Below, one piece after another: positions 16,272-24,894 of a DNA stretch of 64,000 bases (position 1 is the first letter of the stretch; every line of letters starts with the position of its first letter). The notes beneath the pieces were generated by a model. The model was not told the DNA's origin. It made no database searches and saw nothing but the letters and a program-made list of their open reading frames with translations. Origin of the DNA: a bacterium (lineage in GTDB: Bacteria > UBA10199 > 2-02-FULL-44-16 > JAAZCA01); the NCBI GenBank assembly GCA_021810905.1, contig JAJZQH010000005.1, positions 62,001 through 126,000 on the forward strand, written 5' to 3'. A program made the translations under genes and the position numbers.

Positions 16272-18863
16272 ATGCGACAGGAAATCCGCGAAATTATTGC
16301 ATCCGTAAGCAAGCCGTTTCGCTATGCCGGCGGCGAGGTCGGTTCCGTCTCCAAGGACTGGGATTCCTGCGACGTGCGCATGTGCCTTGCGTTCCCCGAG
16401 GTGTACGAGCTCGGGATGAGTCACGTCGGTCTCTCTATCCTCTATCACGTCGTCAATTCGCAGCAGGGGATGCTGGCCGAACGCGCCTTTGCACCCTGGT
16501 CCGACATGGAGGCCGAACTCCGTTCGCGCGGCATGCCGCTGTTTTCGCTCGAATCCCAGAGGGCGCTTTCCGATTTCGATATCATAGGTATCAGCCTCGC
16601 CTCCGAGTTCACGCATACGAATGCGCTCAATATCATCGACCTCGCTGGCGTTCCCGTACGCGCATCGGAGCGCGGCGAGGGGCATCCGCTGGTCATCGCA
16701 GGAGGGCCCTGCGCGTTCAACCCGATGCCGATGGCGGCATTCTTCGACGCGATAGTCATCGGCGACGGAGAGGAAGTTATTCTTGAGATCGCGAAGGCAG
16801 TGAGAGAATCCGGGCCGGAGACCGAAAACCGGGGACCAGGGACCGGGGACCGGGAACCGGGAAGGCTGAATCGCAAAGCGATCCTTCAGCGATTACAAAC
16901 GATCCAAGGAGTTTTTGTCCCAGTTCTTTTTCCCGGTTCCCGGCTCCTGGTTCCCGGTCCCGCTTCCGGTTCCCGGTTCCAGATCCCAGGTCCCGGTGTC
17001 GGCATGGCGCGCGTTGCAGATCTTGATGCAGCCGCGTTTCCAAAGGCGCCTATCGCCGCATATGCAGCCACGCAGGAGCGCGCCGCGGTTGAGGCGGCGC
17101 GGGGTTGCACGCGCGGTTGCCGCTTTTGTCAGGCGGGTTATACCTATCGGCCGCTGAGGCAGCGTTCGCAAAACAAAGCCGCCTCGCTCGCGTGCGATGC
17201 CTTGCTCTCGACCGGCAGGGAGGAGTTCTCCTTCCTCTCGCTCTCCATCGGAGACTGGCGTCCGCTCGCAGGCGCGCTCGCGTCAGTTCACGCGGGAGCG
17301 GCTGGAATGCCGGTGAATGCTACTCTTCCAAGCCTTCGCGTGGAGTCGCTCACGCAGCCTGTCATCGACATGCTGGGCGGCGCGCGCGCAGGTTCGTTCA
17401 CGCTCGCGCCGGAGGCCGCCACGGAGCGCATGAGGCACGCAATTAACAAGGGCAATACCGACGCGGATCTCTACGCATCTGTGGAAAAGGTTTTCTCCAG
17501 CGGCTGGCGTGCGATCAAACTCTACTTCATGCTGGGCCTGCCGGGCGAGACCGCGGCGGAAATAGACGGGATCGTGGAGATCGCGAACCGCTGCCTCGAT
17601 ATTGGACGGCGCTATCACAAGAGGCCGGACCTCACGGTCTCCACTTCAACGTTCGTGCCCAAGCCGCACACGCCCCTGCAGTGGGAACGCCAGATCGGCA
17701 TCGACGAGACGCATCTGCTCCAGCGCGAGCTCAAGCGCAGGCTGCGCAGGCCTGGGCTCGCGTACCGCTGGCACGGCGCGGAGATGAGTTTCCTCGAAGG
17801 CGTCATATCCCGCGGCGGCGATGAACTCGCACCAGCTATCGAGCTGGCGTGGCGCAAGGGCGCTCGCTTTGACGGCTGGGATGAATGCTTCAACCTCCCG
17901 CTATGGCGTGAGGCATTTGCGGAGAGCGGCATCGAGCCCGAATCGTATCTCGCGGAGCGCGACAGCGACGATGTTTTCCCGTGGGACCGTCTGGGAGTGG
18001 GCCCCACGCGGGCCTTTCTGCTTCGCGAGCGGGAGAGGGGCCGCGAACTTCTGGCCACGTCGGACTGCGCCACTGGCCCCTGCAGCGGTTGCGGGATCTG
18101 CGATACGAAGGCCGGGCTGGTGAACCGGGTTGCTGAAGGCCGTAGTTCGTCGTCCGTCGTTAGTCGTTCGCAATCTGAAGATGACAGTTTGCGAAATACG
18201 AACGACGAACGACGAACGACGGTTTTTCGCTATCGCGTCCGCTGCTCAAAGTTAGATCGCGCTGCCTTTCTCGGCCACCTCGAATCGCTCGATTCCCTTC
18301 GCCGTGGTTTTCGAGCGGCCGGGCTCCCGCTTCTCTATTCCGAGGGCTATCACCCGCGCGCGCGTATTGCAGCAGGTCCGGCGCTGCCGGTGGGCGTGGA
18401 GAGCGCCGCCGAATTTGCGGATATCGAGCTCTCGCGTGAGCTCGCGCCGGAGATGATCGTGGAGGCGATGCGCGGCAGGCTCCCGCAGGGGATGGATATC
18501 CTGTCAGTGGAGGTGATTGCCCCAGATGCGCCGTCGATAGAGGAGTCGAGCGGCTCCGTGTCATATGAAATCGACTCTACAGGCCTTTCGGAGGAGATAA
18601 TCCGTGCAGCCCGCGTTTTGAAAAGCCCTGAGCCGATGCTCATCTCAAGGGAACGCAAGGGAAAGACCGCCGAAGTCGATTTGAGGGATTACGTATCCGG
18701 GCTTGCCGAAGGTCGCGATGGTGTGTTAGTCGTCTGCGTCCGCGCGATACAGCCAGCCCTGAAGATCGCGGAGGTCATGCAGGGGCTACTGGGAATTTCA
18801 GAGCAACGCGCGAGATCCGTTCGAGTAAAAAAGATCTCGGTAGAGTGGGTGAAACATAATTAG
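16272..18863 (+). CDS. B12-binding radical SAM protein fused to DUF2344, with two repeat insertions
   Basis: I start at the ATG at 16272, where homology begins (MRQEIREIIASVSKPFRY), giving 863 residues. Residues 1-180 form the B12-binding-like domain, about 245-600 the radical SAM domain with CxxxCxxC at C279, C283, C286, then a Cys-rich CSGCGIC segment, and about 655-863 the DUF2344 domain. This is the TIGR03960/TIGR03936 pair fused into one chain, usually found beside rng and rplU; its substrate is unknown. Two low-complexity stretches (about 180-243, Gly/Pro/Arg-rich, and about 624-651, Ser/Arg-rich) are encoded by inverted arrays of short repeats and look like insertions. The frame stays open through both. 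Confidence 0.9.
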   Translation: MRQEIREIIASVSKPFRYAGGEVGSVSKDWDSCDVRMCLAFPEVYELGMSHVGLSILYHVVNSQQGMLAERAFAPWSDMEAELRSRGMPLFSLESQRALSDFDIIGISLASEFTHTNALNIIDLAGVPVRASERGEGHPLVIAGGPCAFNPMPMAAFFDAIVIGDGEEVILEIAKAVRESGPETENRGPGTGDREPGRLNRKAILQRLQTIQGVFVPVLFPGSRLLVPGPASGSRFQIPGPGVGMARVADLDAAAFPKAPIAAYAATQERAAVEAARGCTRGCRFCQAGYTYRPLRQRSQNKAASLACDALLSTGREEFSFLSLSIGDWRPLAGALASVHAGAAGMPVNATLPSLRVESLTQPVIDMLGGARAGSFTLAPEAATERMRHAINKGNTDADLYASVEKVFSSGWRAIKLYFMLGLPGETAAEIDGIVEIANRCLDIGRRYHKRPDLTVSTSTFVPKPHTPLQWERQIGIDETHLLQRELKRRLRRPGLAYRWHGAEMSFLEGVISRGGDELAPAIELAWRKGARFDGWDECFNLPLWREAFAESGIEPESYLAERDSDDVFPWDRLGVGPTRAFLLRERERGRELLATSDCATGPCSGCGICDTKAGLVNRVAEGRSSSSVVSRSQSEDDSLRNTNDERRTTVFRYRVRCSKLDRAAFLGHLESLDSLRRGFRAAGLPLLYSEGYHPRARIAAGPALPVGVESAAEFADIELSRELAPEMIVEAMRGRLPQGMDILSVEVIAPDAPSIEESSGSVSYEIDSTGLSEEIIRAARVLKSPEPMLISRERKGKTAEVDLRDYVSGLAEGRDGVLVVCVRAIQPALKIAEVMQGLLGISEQRARSVRVKKISVEWVKHN
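16810..16999. repeat. inverted heptad-like array, GGGACCG/GGGAACC word, inside a gene
   Basis: The left arm (about 16810-16862) is a run of CCGGGGACC/CCGGGAACC-type units; the right arm (about 16928-16999) is its complement (TTCCCGGTTCCCGG type). They flank a 65-bp segment encoding RKAILQRLQTIQGVFVP, which looks like the conserved part of the host protein. The arms therefore border native coding sequence and do not form a simple block insertion. Unit length is near seven bases and units are imperfect. Confidence 0.85.
18142..18223. repeat. inverted heptad array, CGAACGA word, at a domain junction
   Basis: The left arm 18142-18172 (GTTCGTCGTCCGTCGTTAG...) and right arm 18189-18223 (ACGAACGACGAACGACGAA...) are complementary arrays with a seven-base period around a 16-bp loop. 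The element lies in frame at the linker between the radical SAM and DUF2344 domains and encodes a Ser/Arg/Asp/Thr-rich strip. Confidence 0.85.
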
Positions 18864-18878
18864 CTTCAATTAATTGAT

Positions 18879-19121
18879 GATTCTCGTCGGAGGCGCTTTG
18901 TCGAGCGGGCGAACTTTCATCGCAATAGGGTCGGCCGGGAGATGTCTGTTGAGCGCGCCTAGAGGAGGCCGGGTTCAGCAGCCGTAGAATCATACCGGCC
19001 GACGTAAGGCAGGCGGCGAGCCGGCGTTTGAGGCGAGCCGCCGGCGATCAACAGATATCTTCCGGTCGATATTTTGCGATGCGATATGCGCCCTCTCGAC
19101 AAAGTGCTTCCGACGAGAATC
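18879..19121 (+). ncRNA. long structured leader (76-nt-arm hairpin) of rng
   Basis: Positions 18879-18954 and 19046-19121 are inverted arms of 76 nt. Arm positions 1-33 and 53-76 pair almost completely; between them is an internal loop where CATCGCAA is offset by one. Five single differences are all G opposite T, which in RNA from the + strand gives G-U wobble pairs; none has the opposite polarity. Two further branches fill the apex: GGCCGG (18967) with CCGGCC (18995), and GGCGGC (19013) with GCCGCC (19037). The base of the helix ends 13 nt before the rng ATG. A cis-acting leader is inferred; an independent small RNA or a mobile hairpin is not excluded. Confidence 0.7.
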
Positions 19122-19134
19122 AACGAGAATACCT

Positions 19135-20658
19135 ATGCCCAATGAGTTGATCATCAACGTGACCCTCGGCGAGACCCGCGTGGCGCGCCTTGAAAACGGC
19201 GTGGTCACCGAGCTCACCATCGAGCGCAAGCGCGAAGAGGGTATCGTCGGCAATATCTACAAGGGCCGCGTCGTGCGCGTGATGCCTGGCATGCAGGCCG
19301 CGTTCGTGGATATCGGCCTCGAGCGCACTTCATTCCTCCACGCCTCCGACGTGGTGAAGGACCTCGCGAAGTTTGAGGACGAGGGCGCGAAGAGAAATTC
19401 CGACGAGGACGAGGAGGCGCCGCCCGCGAAACCGCGCCGCGGCAGGTCGGAACGCTATATCGAAAACGTGCTCAAGGACGGCAAGGAGATCCTCGTGCAG
19501 GTGGAGAAGGAGCCGCTCGGCACCAAGGGCGCGCGCGTTACCTCGCATATCTCGCTGCCCGGACGCTATCTCGTATATATGCCGACCGTGGATCACGTGG
19601 GCGTCTCGCGCCGCATCGGCGACCCGGTGGAGCGCCAGCGCCTCAAGGAGATGATGCACAGGCTGCGCAAGGGGAGCGGCGGATTCATCGTGCGCACGGT
19701 CTCGTCCGGCGTCACCGAGCGCGAGTTCGCCGACGACGTCGACTACCTCACGCGCACGTGGGCCGAGGTGGAGAAGAGGGCCGCGCCAGCGAAGACGCCG
19801 TCGCTCGTGCATGCGGAACTGGACGTGATCTCGCGCGTGGTGCGCGACCTCTTCACGCCCGACATCGACCGCGTGGTCGTGGATTCGCCGGAGTCGTACG
19901 AGCGCATCTGCGACTTCATTTCAGAGTTCATGCCTCAGGGCCGCAAGGCGGTGGAGCTGTACGAGGGGCACGAGCCTATCTTCGACGCCTTCGGCATTGA
20001 AATCGAAATCACGCGCGCGCTCGGCCACAAGGTCTGGCTCAAGAGCGGCGGTTACATCATCATAGAACAGACCGAGGCCCTCACCGCCATCGACGTCAAC
20101 ACCGGCCGCTTCGTGGGACGGCGCAACGTGGACGACACGATCCTCAAGACCAACCTCGAAGCAGTGCGCGAGATCGTCTATCAGCTGAGGCTGCGCGGCA
20201 TCGGCGGCATCATCATCATCGACTTCATCGACATGGAACGCATGGCCGATCGCTCCAAGGTGTACAACGCGCTGAAGGAGGCGCTCAAGGGCGACCGCGC
20301 GCGCACCACCATCAGCAAGATCTCCGACCTGGGGCTGGTGGAGATGACGCGCAAGCGCACGCGCGAGGACCTGCGGCGCCAGCTCACCAACACCTGCCCT
20401 TACTGCGAGGGCAAGGGACACCTCAAGAGCCCCAACACGATCTGCTACGAGATCTTCCGCGAGATCTGCCGCGAGGCGCCGTCCATCAAAGGAAGGCAGA
20501 TCATGGTCTGCTGCAATCCCGCCGTTGCAGGCATGCTCTACGACGAGGAGCGAGCGTACCTGGAGCAGCTCGAGGAGCGCTTCGGCAAACGAATAGAGAT
20601 CAAGAGCATCTCCGACTACCACGCCGAGCAGTTCGATGTGATGGAGAAGGAGAAGTAG
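19135..20658 (+). CDS. rng: ribonuclease G/E family endoribonuclease
   Basis: A 507-residue RNase G-type enzyme without the long RNase E C-terminal scaffold. The N-terminal S1 domain (GNIYKGRVVRVMPGMQAAFVDIG, about 37-60) carries an acidic/basic insert near 85-105. The catalytic region has TAIDVNTGRFVG and IIIIDFIDM with the metal-binding aspartates, and CPYCEGKGH is the Zn-link motif. It cleaves single-stranded RNA in 5S/16S rRNA maturation and mRNA turnover. The SD is weak (CGAGAAT) and adjoins the foot of a very long hairpin, suggesting control of its own leader, as known in a different form for E. coli rne. Confidence 0.95.
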   Translation: MPNELIINVTLGETRVARLENGVVTELTIERKREEGIVGNIYKGRVVRVMPGMQAAFVDIGLERTSFLHASDVVKDLAKFEDEGAKRNSDEDEEAPPAKPRRGRSERYIENVLKDGKEILVQVEKEPLGTKGARVTSHISLPGRYLVYMPTVDHVGVSRRIGDPVERQRLKEMMHRLRKGSGGFIVRTVSSGVTEREFADDVDYLTRTWAEVEKRAAPAKTPSLVHAELDVISRVVRDLFTPDIDRVVVDSPESYERICDFISEFMPQGRKAVELYEGHEPIFDAFGIEIEITRALGHKVWLKSGGYIIIEQTEALTAIDVNTGRFVGRRNVDDTILKTNLEAVREIVYQLRLRGIGGIIIIDFIDMERMADRSKVYNALKEALKGDRARTTISKISDLGLVEMTRKRTREDLRRQLTNTCPYCEGKGHLKSPNTICYEIFREICREAPSIKGRQIMVCCNPAVAGMLYDEERAYLEQLEERFGKRIEIKSISDYHAEQFDVMEKEK

Positions 20659-20686
20659 GGCGGGGATTATATTCGCGTCTCACAGT

Positions 20687-20986
20687 TTGAGCGCGCCCAC
20701 TCGCTGGTCCAGGAGTTTTCGGTTTTACACGTATTCGAGCCTTCAAACGTGCGGCGCCTGTAGGGCGCTGGATGCGGAGGTCGACAAGCTCCTCGCGCGC
20801 CGCACGGACGTAAGTTACACGATGTTTGATGTTATGGGTTTCACCCGCACCGCGCTTCCGCCCTCAATTCCTTTCTCGATATTACAGTACAGCGATTGCA
20901 AACTCAAAACGACGCTTCGCGGCATAATGCTTGATGATGAATTCGATGCCATGTTCGCCTCCCCTCTGTATCAGGATTGCCAGTAA
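20687..20986 (+). CDS. possible small thioredoxin-like protein
   Basis: A 99-residue frame with a TTG start and no convincing SD. It reads FYTYSSLQTCGACRALDAEVDKLL, a beta-strand followed by CxxC (CGAC) at the head of a helix, then a second strand YTMFDV and a proline-containing strand (PPSIPFSIL). This resembles a minimal thioredoxin fold. It follows rng by 28 bp on the same strand and precedes a terminator. I do not recognise a specific family, and the start may be wrong. Confidence 0.5.
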   Translation: MSAPTRWSRSFRFYTYSSLQTCGACRALDAEVDKLLARRTDVSYTMFDVMGFTRTALPPSIPFSILQYSDCKLKTTLRGIMLDDEFDAMFASPLYQDCQ

Positions 20987-21033
20987 TAATGCCGACATAG
21001 CAATTCAAGACGCGGCTTCCTCGGGTGCCAGGC

Positions 21034-21073
21034 AAAAAAAACGCCAGACGAAGTGAACTCGTCTGGCGTTTTT
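21034..21073. terminator. bidirectional rho-independent terminator
   Basis: Stem CGCCAGACGA/TCGTCTGGCG (21042-21068) is flanked by an A-run on the left and a T-run on the right. It ends transcription from the rng side and from the leftward FGE-like gene. Confidence 0.9.
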
Positions 21074-21128
21074 GTATATTTCCGGCTTACCTCAAACGCG
21101 TGCCGTCATGACGAACGACATCCTGGCG

Positions 21129-22061
21129 TCAAACACCGGCGGCTTTTCTGGCGCCCGGTGACAACACAACGCGGAAACCTATTTCGTCGTTAAAGTCTTC
21201 CGGAAATGTGGCAGCACGAATGCCTGCTCGCAGCCCGAAAATCTTGTTGAAGCCAGCGCCACGTAGGATTCGAGATGCATTTTCCACGACAAATTGACGT
21301 CCCGGAGTCGGGATGTACGGATCAAGGACCCACTCCCACGTATTGCCGTTCAAGTTGTATGTTCCGAAGGGGCCTTTCGGACCCCAACCCACTGACGTGG
21401 TTGTGCCCTGACCATACCACACATCGTCGTGAGTCAGGAGACCGGAAATTGTGCTGCGCACGCGCCATCCATAAAATGGCTGCTCTCTGGTTCTCTGCCG
21501 AAACGATCTATCCGTCGGATCAGTGTAAATCCGTTCACTGAGATTACGACCGAATACAAAATTTTCGAATCGATCCCGTGCAAAGTCCACGAAATCCGCA
21601 GCTGAAAATCGCCCCGACTCTTCCTCCATCACCCTCCGCATGTCGAGTGCGGGGCCGCGCATCGCTGTCTCGATCTGATCCTCGGTCGGCAAGTTGAATC
21701 TATCTCCGACCCTATCCAAATACTTCTGGACGCAAGGCCACGATATCCGCGTCATGGGATGGTTTCCGGGCGACCTCCCGTTGTCTGGATAACCCATGAC
21801 CATTAAATACAGGGACCTGTCCACTGCCTTCGTGGCTATCGCAAATGGCTCAAGATTATGCCACTCCGGGGTTCTGTCGCCCGGACCAACGTCCGGATCA
21901 ACCGAGTCGTCAGGCCTAACCGAGCCTGTGACCGTGAGCCCGCCGGGGATCTCTACAAACTCCTGGCCATCGACCACTGTCGTCTGGAATTCTTCCGGCG
22001 CAGGGTCTGTGAGACCGACGCCAAAAGGCAATACAGAGGGAGTCATCGTTGCTGCTGTCAT
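21129..22061 (-). CDS. formylglycine-generating-enzyme/sulfatase-modifying-factor domain protein
   Basis: A 310-residue protein with a single SUMF1/FGE domain (PF03781 type): FVEIPGG near residue 32, the GNTWEWV block (family GNVWEW) near 239, RGAGF in place of RGGSF, and the closing GFRVV. Start chosen for GAGGAGG eight bases upstream. True FGEs oxidise a sulfatase cysteine using a copper-binding cysteine pair; I see no such pair and no sulfatase nearby. It is better regarded as a member of the broad FGE-like fold, which also includes EgtB, PvdO and sugar-binding variants. No signal peptide is evident. It stands alone between a terminator and a repeat-rich gap. Confidence 0.82.
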   Translation of the reverse strand: MTAATMTPSVLPFGVGLTDPAPEEFQTTVVDGQEFVEIPGGLTVTGSVRPDDSVDPDVGPGDRTPEWHNLEPFAIATKAVDRSLYLMVMGYPDNGRSPGNHPMTRISWPCVQKYLDRVGDRFNLPTEDQIETAMRGPALDMRRVMEEESGRFSAADFVDFARDRFENFVFGRNLSERIYTDPTDRSFRQRTREQPFYGWRVRSTISGLLTHDDVWYGQGTTTSVGWGPKGPFGTYNLNGNTWEWVLDPYIPTPGRQFVVENASRILRGAGFNKIFGLRAGIRAATFPEDFNDEIGFRVVLSPGARKAAGV

Positions 22062-22080
22062 AAGAATACCTCCTCAAGAG

Positions 22081-22657
22081 TTGTGGTGTGGACTGCCAAA
22101 GGCCCTGTAGCGCATCTCTGCGGGAAATTGTAGTTTTTTTTTATGCAACGCATCCGGACTTGCGGCTTTTCATCAACAACAGTCCGTAAGTGCCCGCTGC
22201 ATCAGGGTTTACGGCCATATCGCAAATGTGAAAATCGTCAGACGCAGCAACGCCTTGGCTTGGCCGACATGGCGTTGTCCGTGGGAACATTCGTTACATC
22301 GTTGCTCCGTCTTCTGGTCTACAGGGCTTGCAGGACATTCTTTCATCCGGACATCAAGACGAGTTACGGACCGGACGAATTCAATGAGATGATTCCCCGC
22401 AGCTTGCTGCGGGGTTTCCGCCACCCTCTCCCTTGAGGGGAGAGGGAAGGGTGAGGGTGATCGGAGATGTTGCCGGTGATACCCCGCGGCTTGCCGCGGG
22501 GAACATTCATATTTTCCTGTTATATCCTTGTGTAAGGGCTTTCACACCTGATATGACTTGCGTTAGAAGTTTTTGTGCACGGAAAAGGCTTAAGAAGGAA
22601 CGCCGCTTCTTCGCACGCTCGCTTCATTTCCCTCCATTCAGGAGCAAGGAGAATAAG
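22081..22657. other. gene-free stretch with REP-type palindromes
   Basis: I see no gene here. The left part holds a reverse-strand relative of a dispersed repeat (about 22290-22325). The right part has a cluster of three palindromes: CCCCGCAGCTTGCTGCGGGG (22395-22414), CCCTCTCCC...GGGAGAGGG (22424-22446), and CCCCGCGGCTTGCCGCGGGG (22482-22501). The promoter of the Zn-ribbon gene is probably in 22505-22640. Confidence 0.7.
22395..22501. repeat. REP-like palindrome cluster
   Basis: Two copies of a CCCCGC-GCTTGC-GCGGGG palindrome flank a CCCTCTCCCTTGAGGGGAGA-type palindrome. A partial copy of the first type (GGCTTGCCGCGGGGAGAATC) appears at 42890-42910, so the family is dispersed. Confidence 0.8.
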
Positions 22658-23077
22658 ATGGCAACTGATAATGAATTCGCTTTGGGCAAGGAAATCGTTT
22701 CTTATTGCGGCAAATGCAAGATGGCAATGGGGCATGTCATTGTCTCATTGGGCAAGAATGGCTCAGTGGGTCGATGCGAATGCCTTACTTGTAAGGCCGT
22801 CCACGCATATCGCGATCCGGACAAGCCGGTAAAAGCCTCCAGCGCCGGCAAGCGAGCGGACGCGAAGGCGGGGGTTTCCGCAGAGGCCGCCTGGGCGAAT
22901 GCCGTGTCAAAAGCAAAGGGATCGGCAAAGTCCTACGCTATGAGTTCGGAGTTTTCTCAGGGCGACCTCATCGAACATCCCCTGTTCGGGAAGGGCGTTG
23001 TGGAAGAGATAGTGGATCAGCACAAGATAAAGGCCATATTCAATACGTCGTCGAAGCTGCTTGTGCAGAATCGTTAA
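22658..23077 (+). CDS. conserved hypothetical Zn-ribbon protein with tudor-like C-terminus
   Basis: A 139-residue protein starting at the ATG at 22658 behind AAGGAG. The N-terminus has two CxxC knuckles (CGKC and CLTC, about residues 17-46), consistent with a zinc ribbon. A low-complexity Ala/Lys linker follows. The C-terminal 45 residues (FSQGDLIEHPLFGKGVVEEI then KIKAIF) resemble the small SH3/tudor-like module at the C-terminus of UvrD/PcrA helicases. A role in nucleic-acid or RNA-polymerase binding would fit but is inference. Confidence 0.8.
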   Translation: MATDNEFALGKEIVSYCGKCKMAMGHVIVSLGKNGSVGRCECLTCKAVHAYRDPDKPVKASSAGKRADAKAGVSAEAAWANAVSKAKGSAKSYAMSSEFSQGDLIEHPLFGKGVVEEIVDQHKIKAIFNTSSKLLVQNR

Positions 23078-23337
23078 CTTCGGACGTAACAACGGAGGCG
23101 AGGATTGGATTAACGCCTTCACTCGAATATATTCCGCAAGCCCCGCCGAAAGATTTGAGGATTTTTACGCGCGCCTCTGCAAGAAGGACCCGTGAATCAC
23201 ATTGTCCTGCGAAGCGCAACCGTCCCTTAACAAAGCGGGGCGGATATAAATCCTATCATATAAAAAGGACGTTACAGGTGCGGTTCATGATGATGAGGAT
23301 AAACAAAGAGACAGATAAAACAATTGGAGGTGCGACT

Positions 23338-24807
23338 ATGAAGAAGAAACGCAGCGGATTGGTGAGGCAAATGAAGATGCTGGCATCTTCCATAGCCGTA
23401 ATCTTCACAATTGCAGGCTGTGGCGGCGGTGGTAGCGGCAGTGGAGAGACATGCAGCGTCGCACAACAGACAGGCTGCGACGCGGGGCTCGTCTGTGCCG
23501 TCATCAGTACAGGGGGCACGGGATGTTTCGAATCGATGGTCGTGAAGGGCAAGGTCATCAGGCTCGCGGATCAGGCTCCGATCGCGAACGCGCGCGTCGT
23601 GGCGCTTGATGTAAACGGCTCGCCCGTGAGCACGGTAGCGACCACCGACGCCGCCGGGGCTTATGAGATGACGGTATATCTCACGCGCCTAGATAGCGGG
23701 GCTCCTGCAGGCGATGACTTCACGCTGCGAGCCGATGCGGCCGGTTTCGAGACCTTCCCCGCGGGGCTCAGGCAGCCGCTCCCGATCGATTCCGGGGCAG
23801 CGGTCGACGATGGAACTCGCTTTGTTGTCGAATCGCAGCTCACTACTATAGGGCTCCTCGACCTGCCTGCCGGCAGCGGCACGGGCGTGATCAAAGGCAA
23901 GGCGACGCTCCCGGATGGCGTGTCCGGCGTGCTGGTCGTCGCGGAATCCTCGCCGACTGAAGGCTTCAGCGCGATGACTGACCGAACGGGCGATTACAAG
24001 ATCTTCAACGTCCCTGACGGATCGTATACGGTCAAAGGTTATGCGAAGGGCGCGAACTTTACGCCTGCCTCTGCGGCCGTGACCGCGGGCACTGAAGTCA
24101 CGGCGGATCTGGCTGCGAGCAGTGATGCCACGGCCACGTTCAACGGAAGCGTCCAGATCGTGAACCCCGGCAGCGGCAGCGCTACTTCGGTGATTCTGGT
24201 CGTAGAGTCAACATTCGATCCGGTCCTCATCCGCGGCGAGCAGCCTCCGGGACTGCGCGTACCCGATGGCGGCATAGCGCCGAACGTTACCGGTGCTTTT
24301 ACGTTGAGCGGGATTCCGACCGGAACCTACGTCGTGCTGGCTGCATTCGAAAACGATTTTCTTGTGCGCGATCCGGATACTTGCATTGCGGGCACGGACA
24401 TCCTTCATCAGGCGTTTACCAGTGGCCAGACCGTCGACCTCGCTAGCGGATTCAAGATCACAGGTTCGCTCGATGTGATCTCGCCGGGAGCTGACGGTCC
24501 TGAGACCGTTACCACGACGACGCCAACCTTCACCTGGAAGGATGATTCGTCCGAGGAGAACTACAGGCTCTCGGTGTTCGACACCTTCGGCAATAAGGTG
24601 TGGGAGACCACGATTCCAGGGACTAGCGGCACCAATCCCTCCGTGGTTTACAACGCCGATGGCACGGGCGCGGGCACCGCTACGGCTCTCCAGTCCGGCA
24701 TGTACTATCAGTTCCGTGCCGTCTCGACGAAGACTCCCGGCGGAAGCCCCACACCGTGCGAGATCTCGCAGACCGAGGACCTCAAGGGTGTATTTGTCGT
24801 GCAGTAA
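23338..24807 (+). CDS. lipoprotein with carboxypeptidase-regulatory-like domains
   Basis: A 489-residue exported lipoprotein. Start at 23338 chosen for GGAGGTG upstream and the signal peptide (KMLASSIAVIFTIAGC, lipobox IAGC). After a Gly/Ser linker and a Cys-rich strip (C...C...C, about 36-65) there are several carboxypeptidase-regulatory-like beta-sandwiches (VVKGKVIRLADQAPIANARV; GVIKGKATLPDGVSGV; ATFNGSVQIVNPGSGS) and a C-terminal fibronectin-like part with TPTFTWKDDSSEENYRLSV. No enzyme domain is visible. It is probably a surface structural or adhesive protein; specific function unknown. Confidence 0.85.
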   Translation: MKKKRSGLVRQMKMLASSIAVIFTIAGCGGGGSGSGETCSVAQQTGCDAGLVCAVISTGGTGCFESMVVKGKVIRLADQAPIANARVVALDVNGSPVSTVATTDAAGAYEMTVYLTRLDSGAPAGDDFTLRADAAGFETFPAGLRQPLPIDSGAAVDDGTRFVVESQLTTIGLLDLPAGSGTGVIKGKATLPDGVSGVLVVAESSPTEGFSAMTDRTGDYKIFNVPDGSYTVKGYAKGANFTPASAAVTAGTEVTADLAASSDATATFNGSVQIVNPGSGSATSVILVVESTFDPVLIRGEQPPGLRVPDGGIAPNVTGAFTLSGIPTGTYVVLAAFENDFLVRDPDTCIAGTDILHQAFTSGQTVDLASGFKITGSLDVISPGADGPETVTTTTPTFTWKDDSSEENYRLSVFDTFGNKVWETTIPGTSGTNPSVVYNADGTGAGTATALQSGMYYQFRAVSTKTPGGSPTPCEISQTEDLKGVFVVQ

Positions 24808-24855
24808 CCCTTGGGAGACATGACCGCGATGGGTTGCAGTAAATTTTACACAACA

Positions 24856-24889
24856 AAGGCGCGCTCGTGAGAGCGCGCCTTCTTTTTTT
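24856..24889. terminator. rho-independent terminator between convergent genes
   Basis: Stem AAGGCGCGCTC/GAGCGCGCCTT with loop GTGA and a long T-run. It follows the lipoprotein gene and lies just before the 3' end of the leftward cstA gene. Confidence 0.92.
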
Positions 24890-24894
24890 CACAT

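Noticed and set aside
16810-18223. CRISPR-like repeats in the radical SAM gene
   Set aside because: Units are contiguous heptads with no spacers, and they occur as inverted pairs; no cas gene is near. No CRISPR array was seen anywhere in the window.
18879-19121. 6S RNA, tmRNA or RNase P RNA
   Set aside because: The long hairpin first suggested 6S RNA, but it is too long, has two apical branches and no open central bubble. No tmRNA or RNase P signature sequences are present.
22433-22657. 75-residue N-terminal extension of the Zn-ribbon protein
   Set aside because: It would translate REP palindromes; AAGGAG and the ATG at 22658 define the start.
23155-23337. 61-residue N-terminal extension of the lipoprotein
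   Set aside because: GGAGGTG and a signal peptide begin at 23338; an extension would bury the signal peptide.
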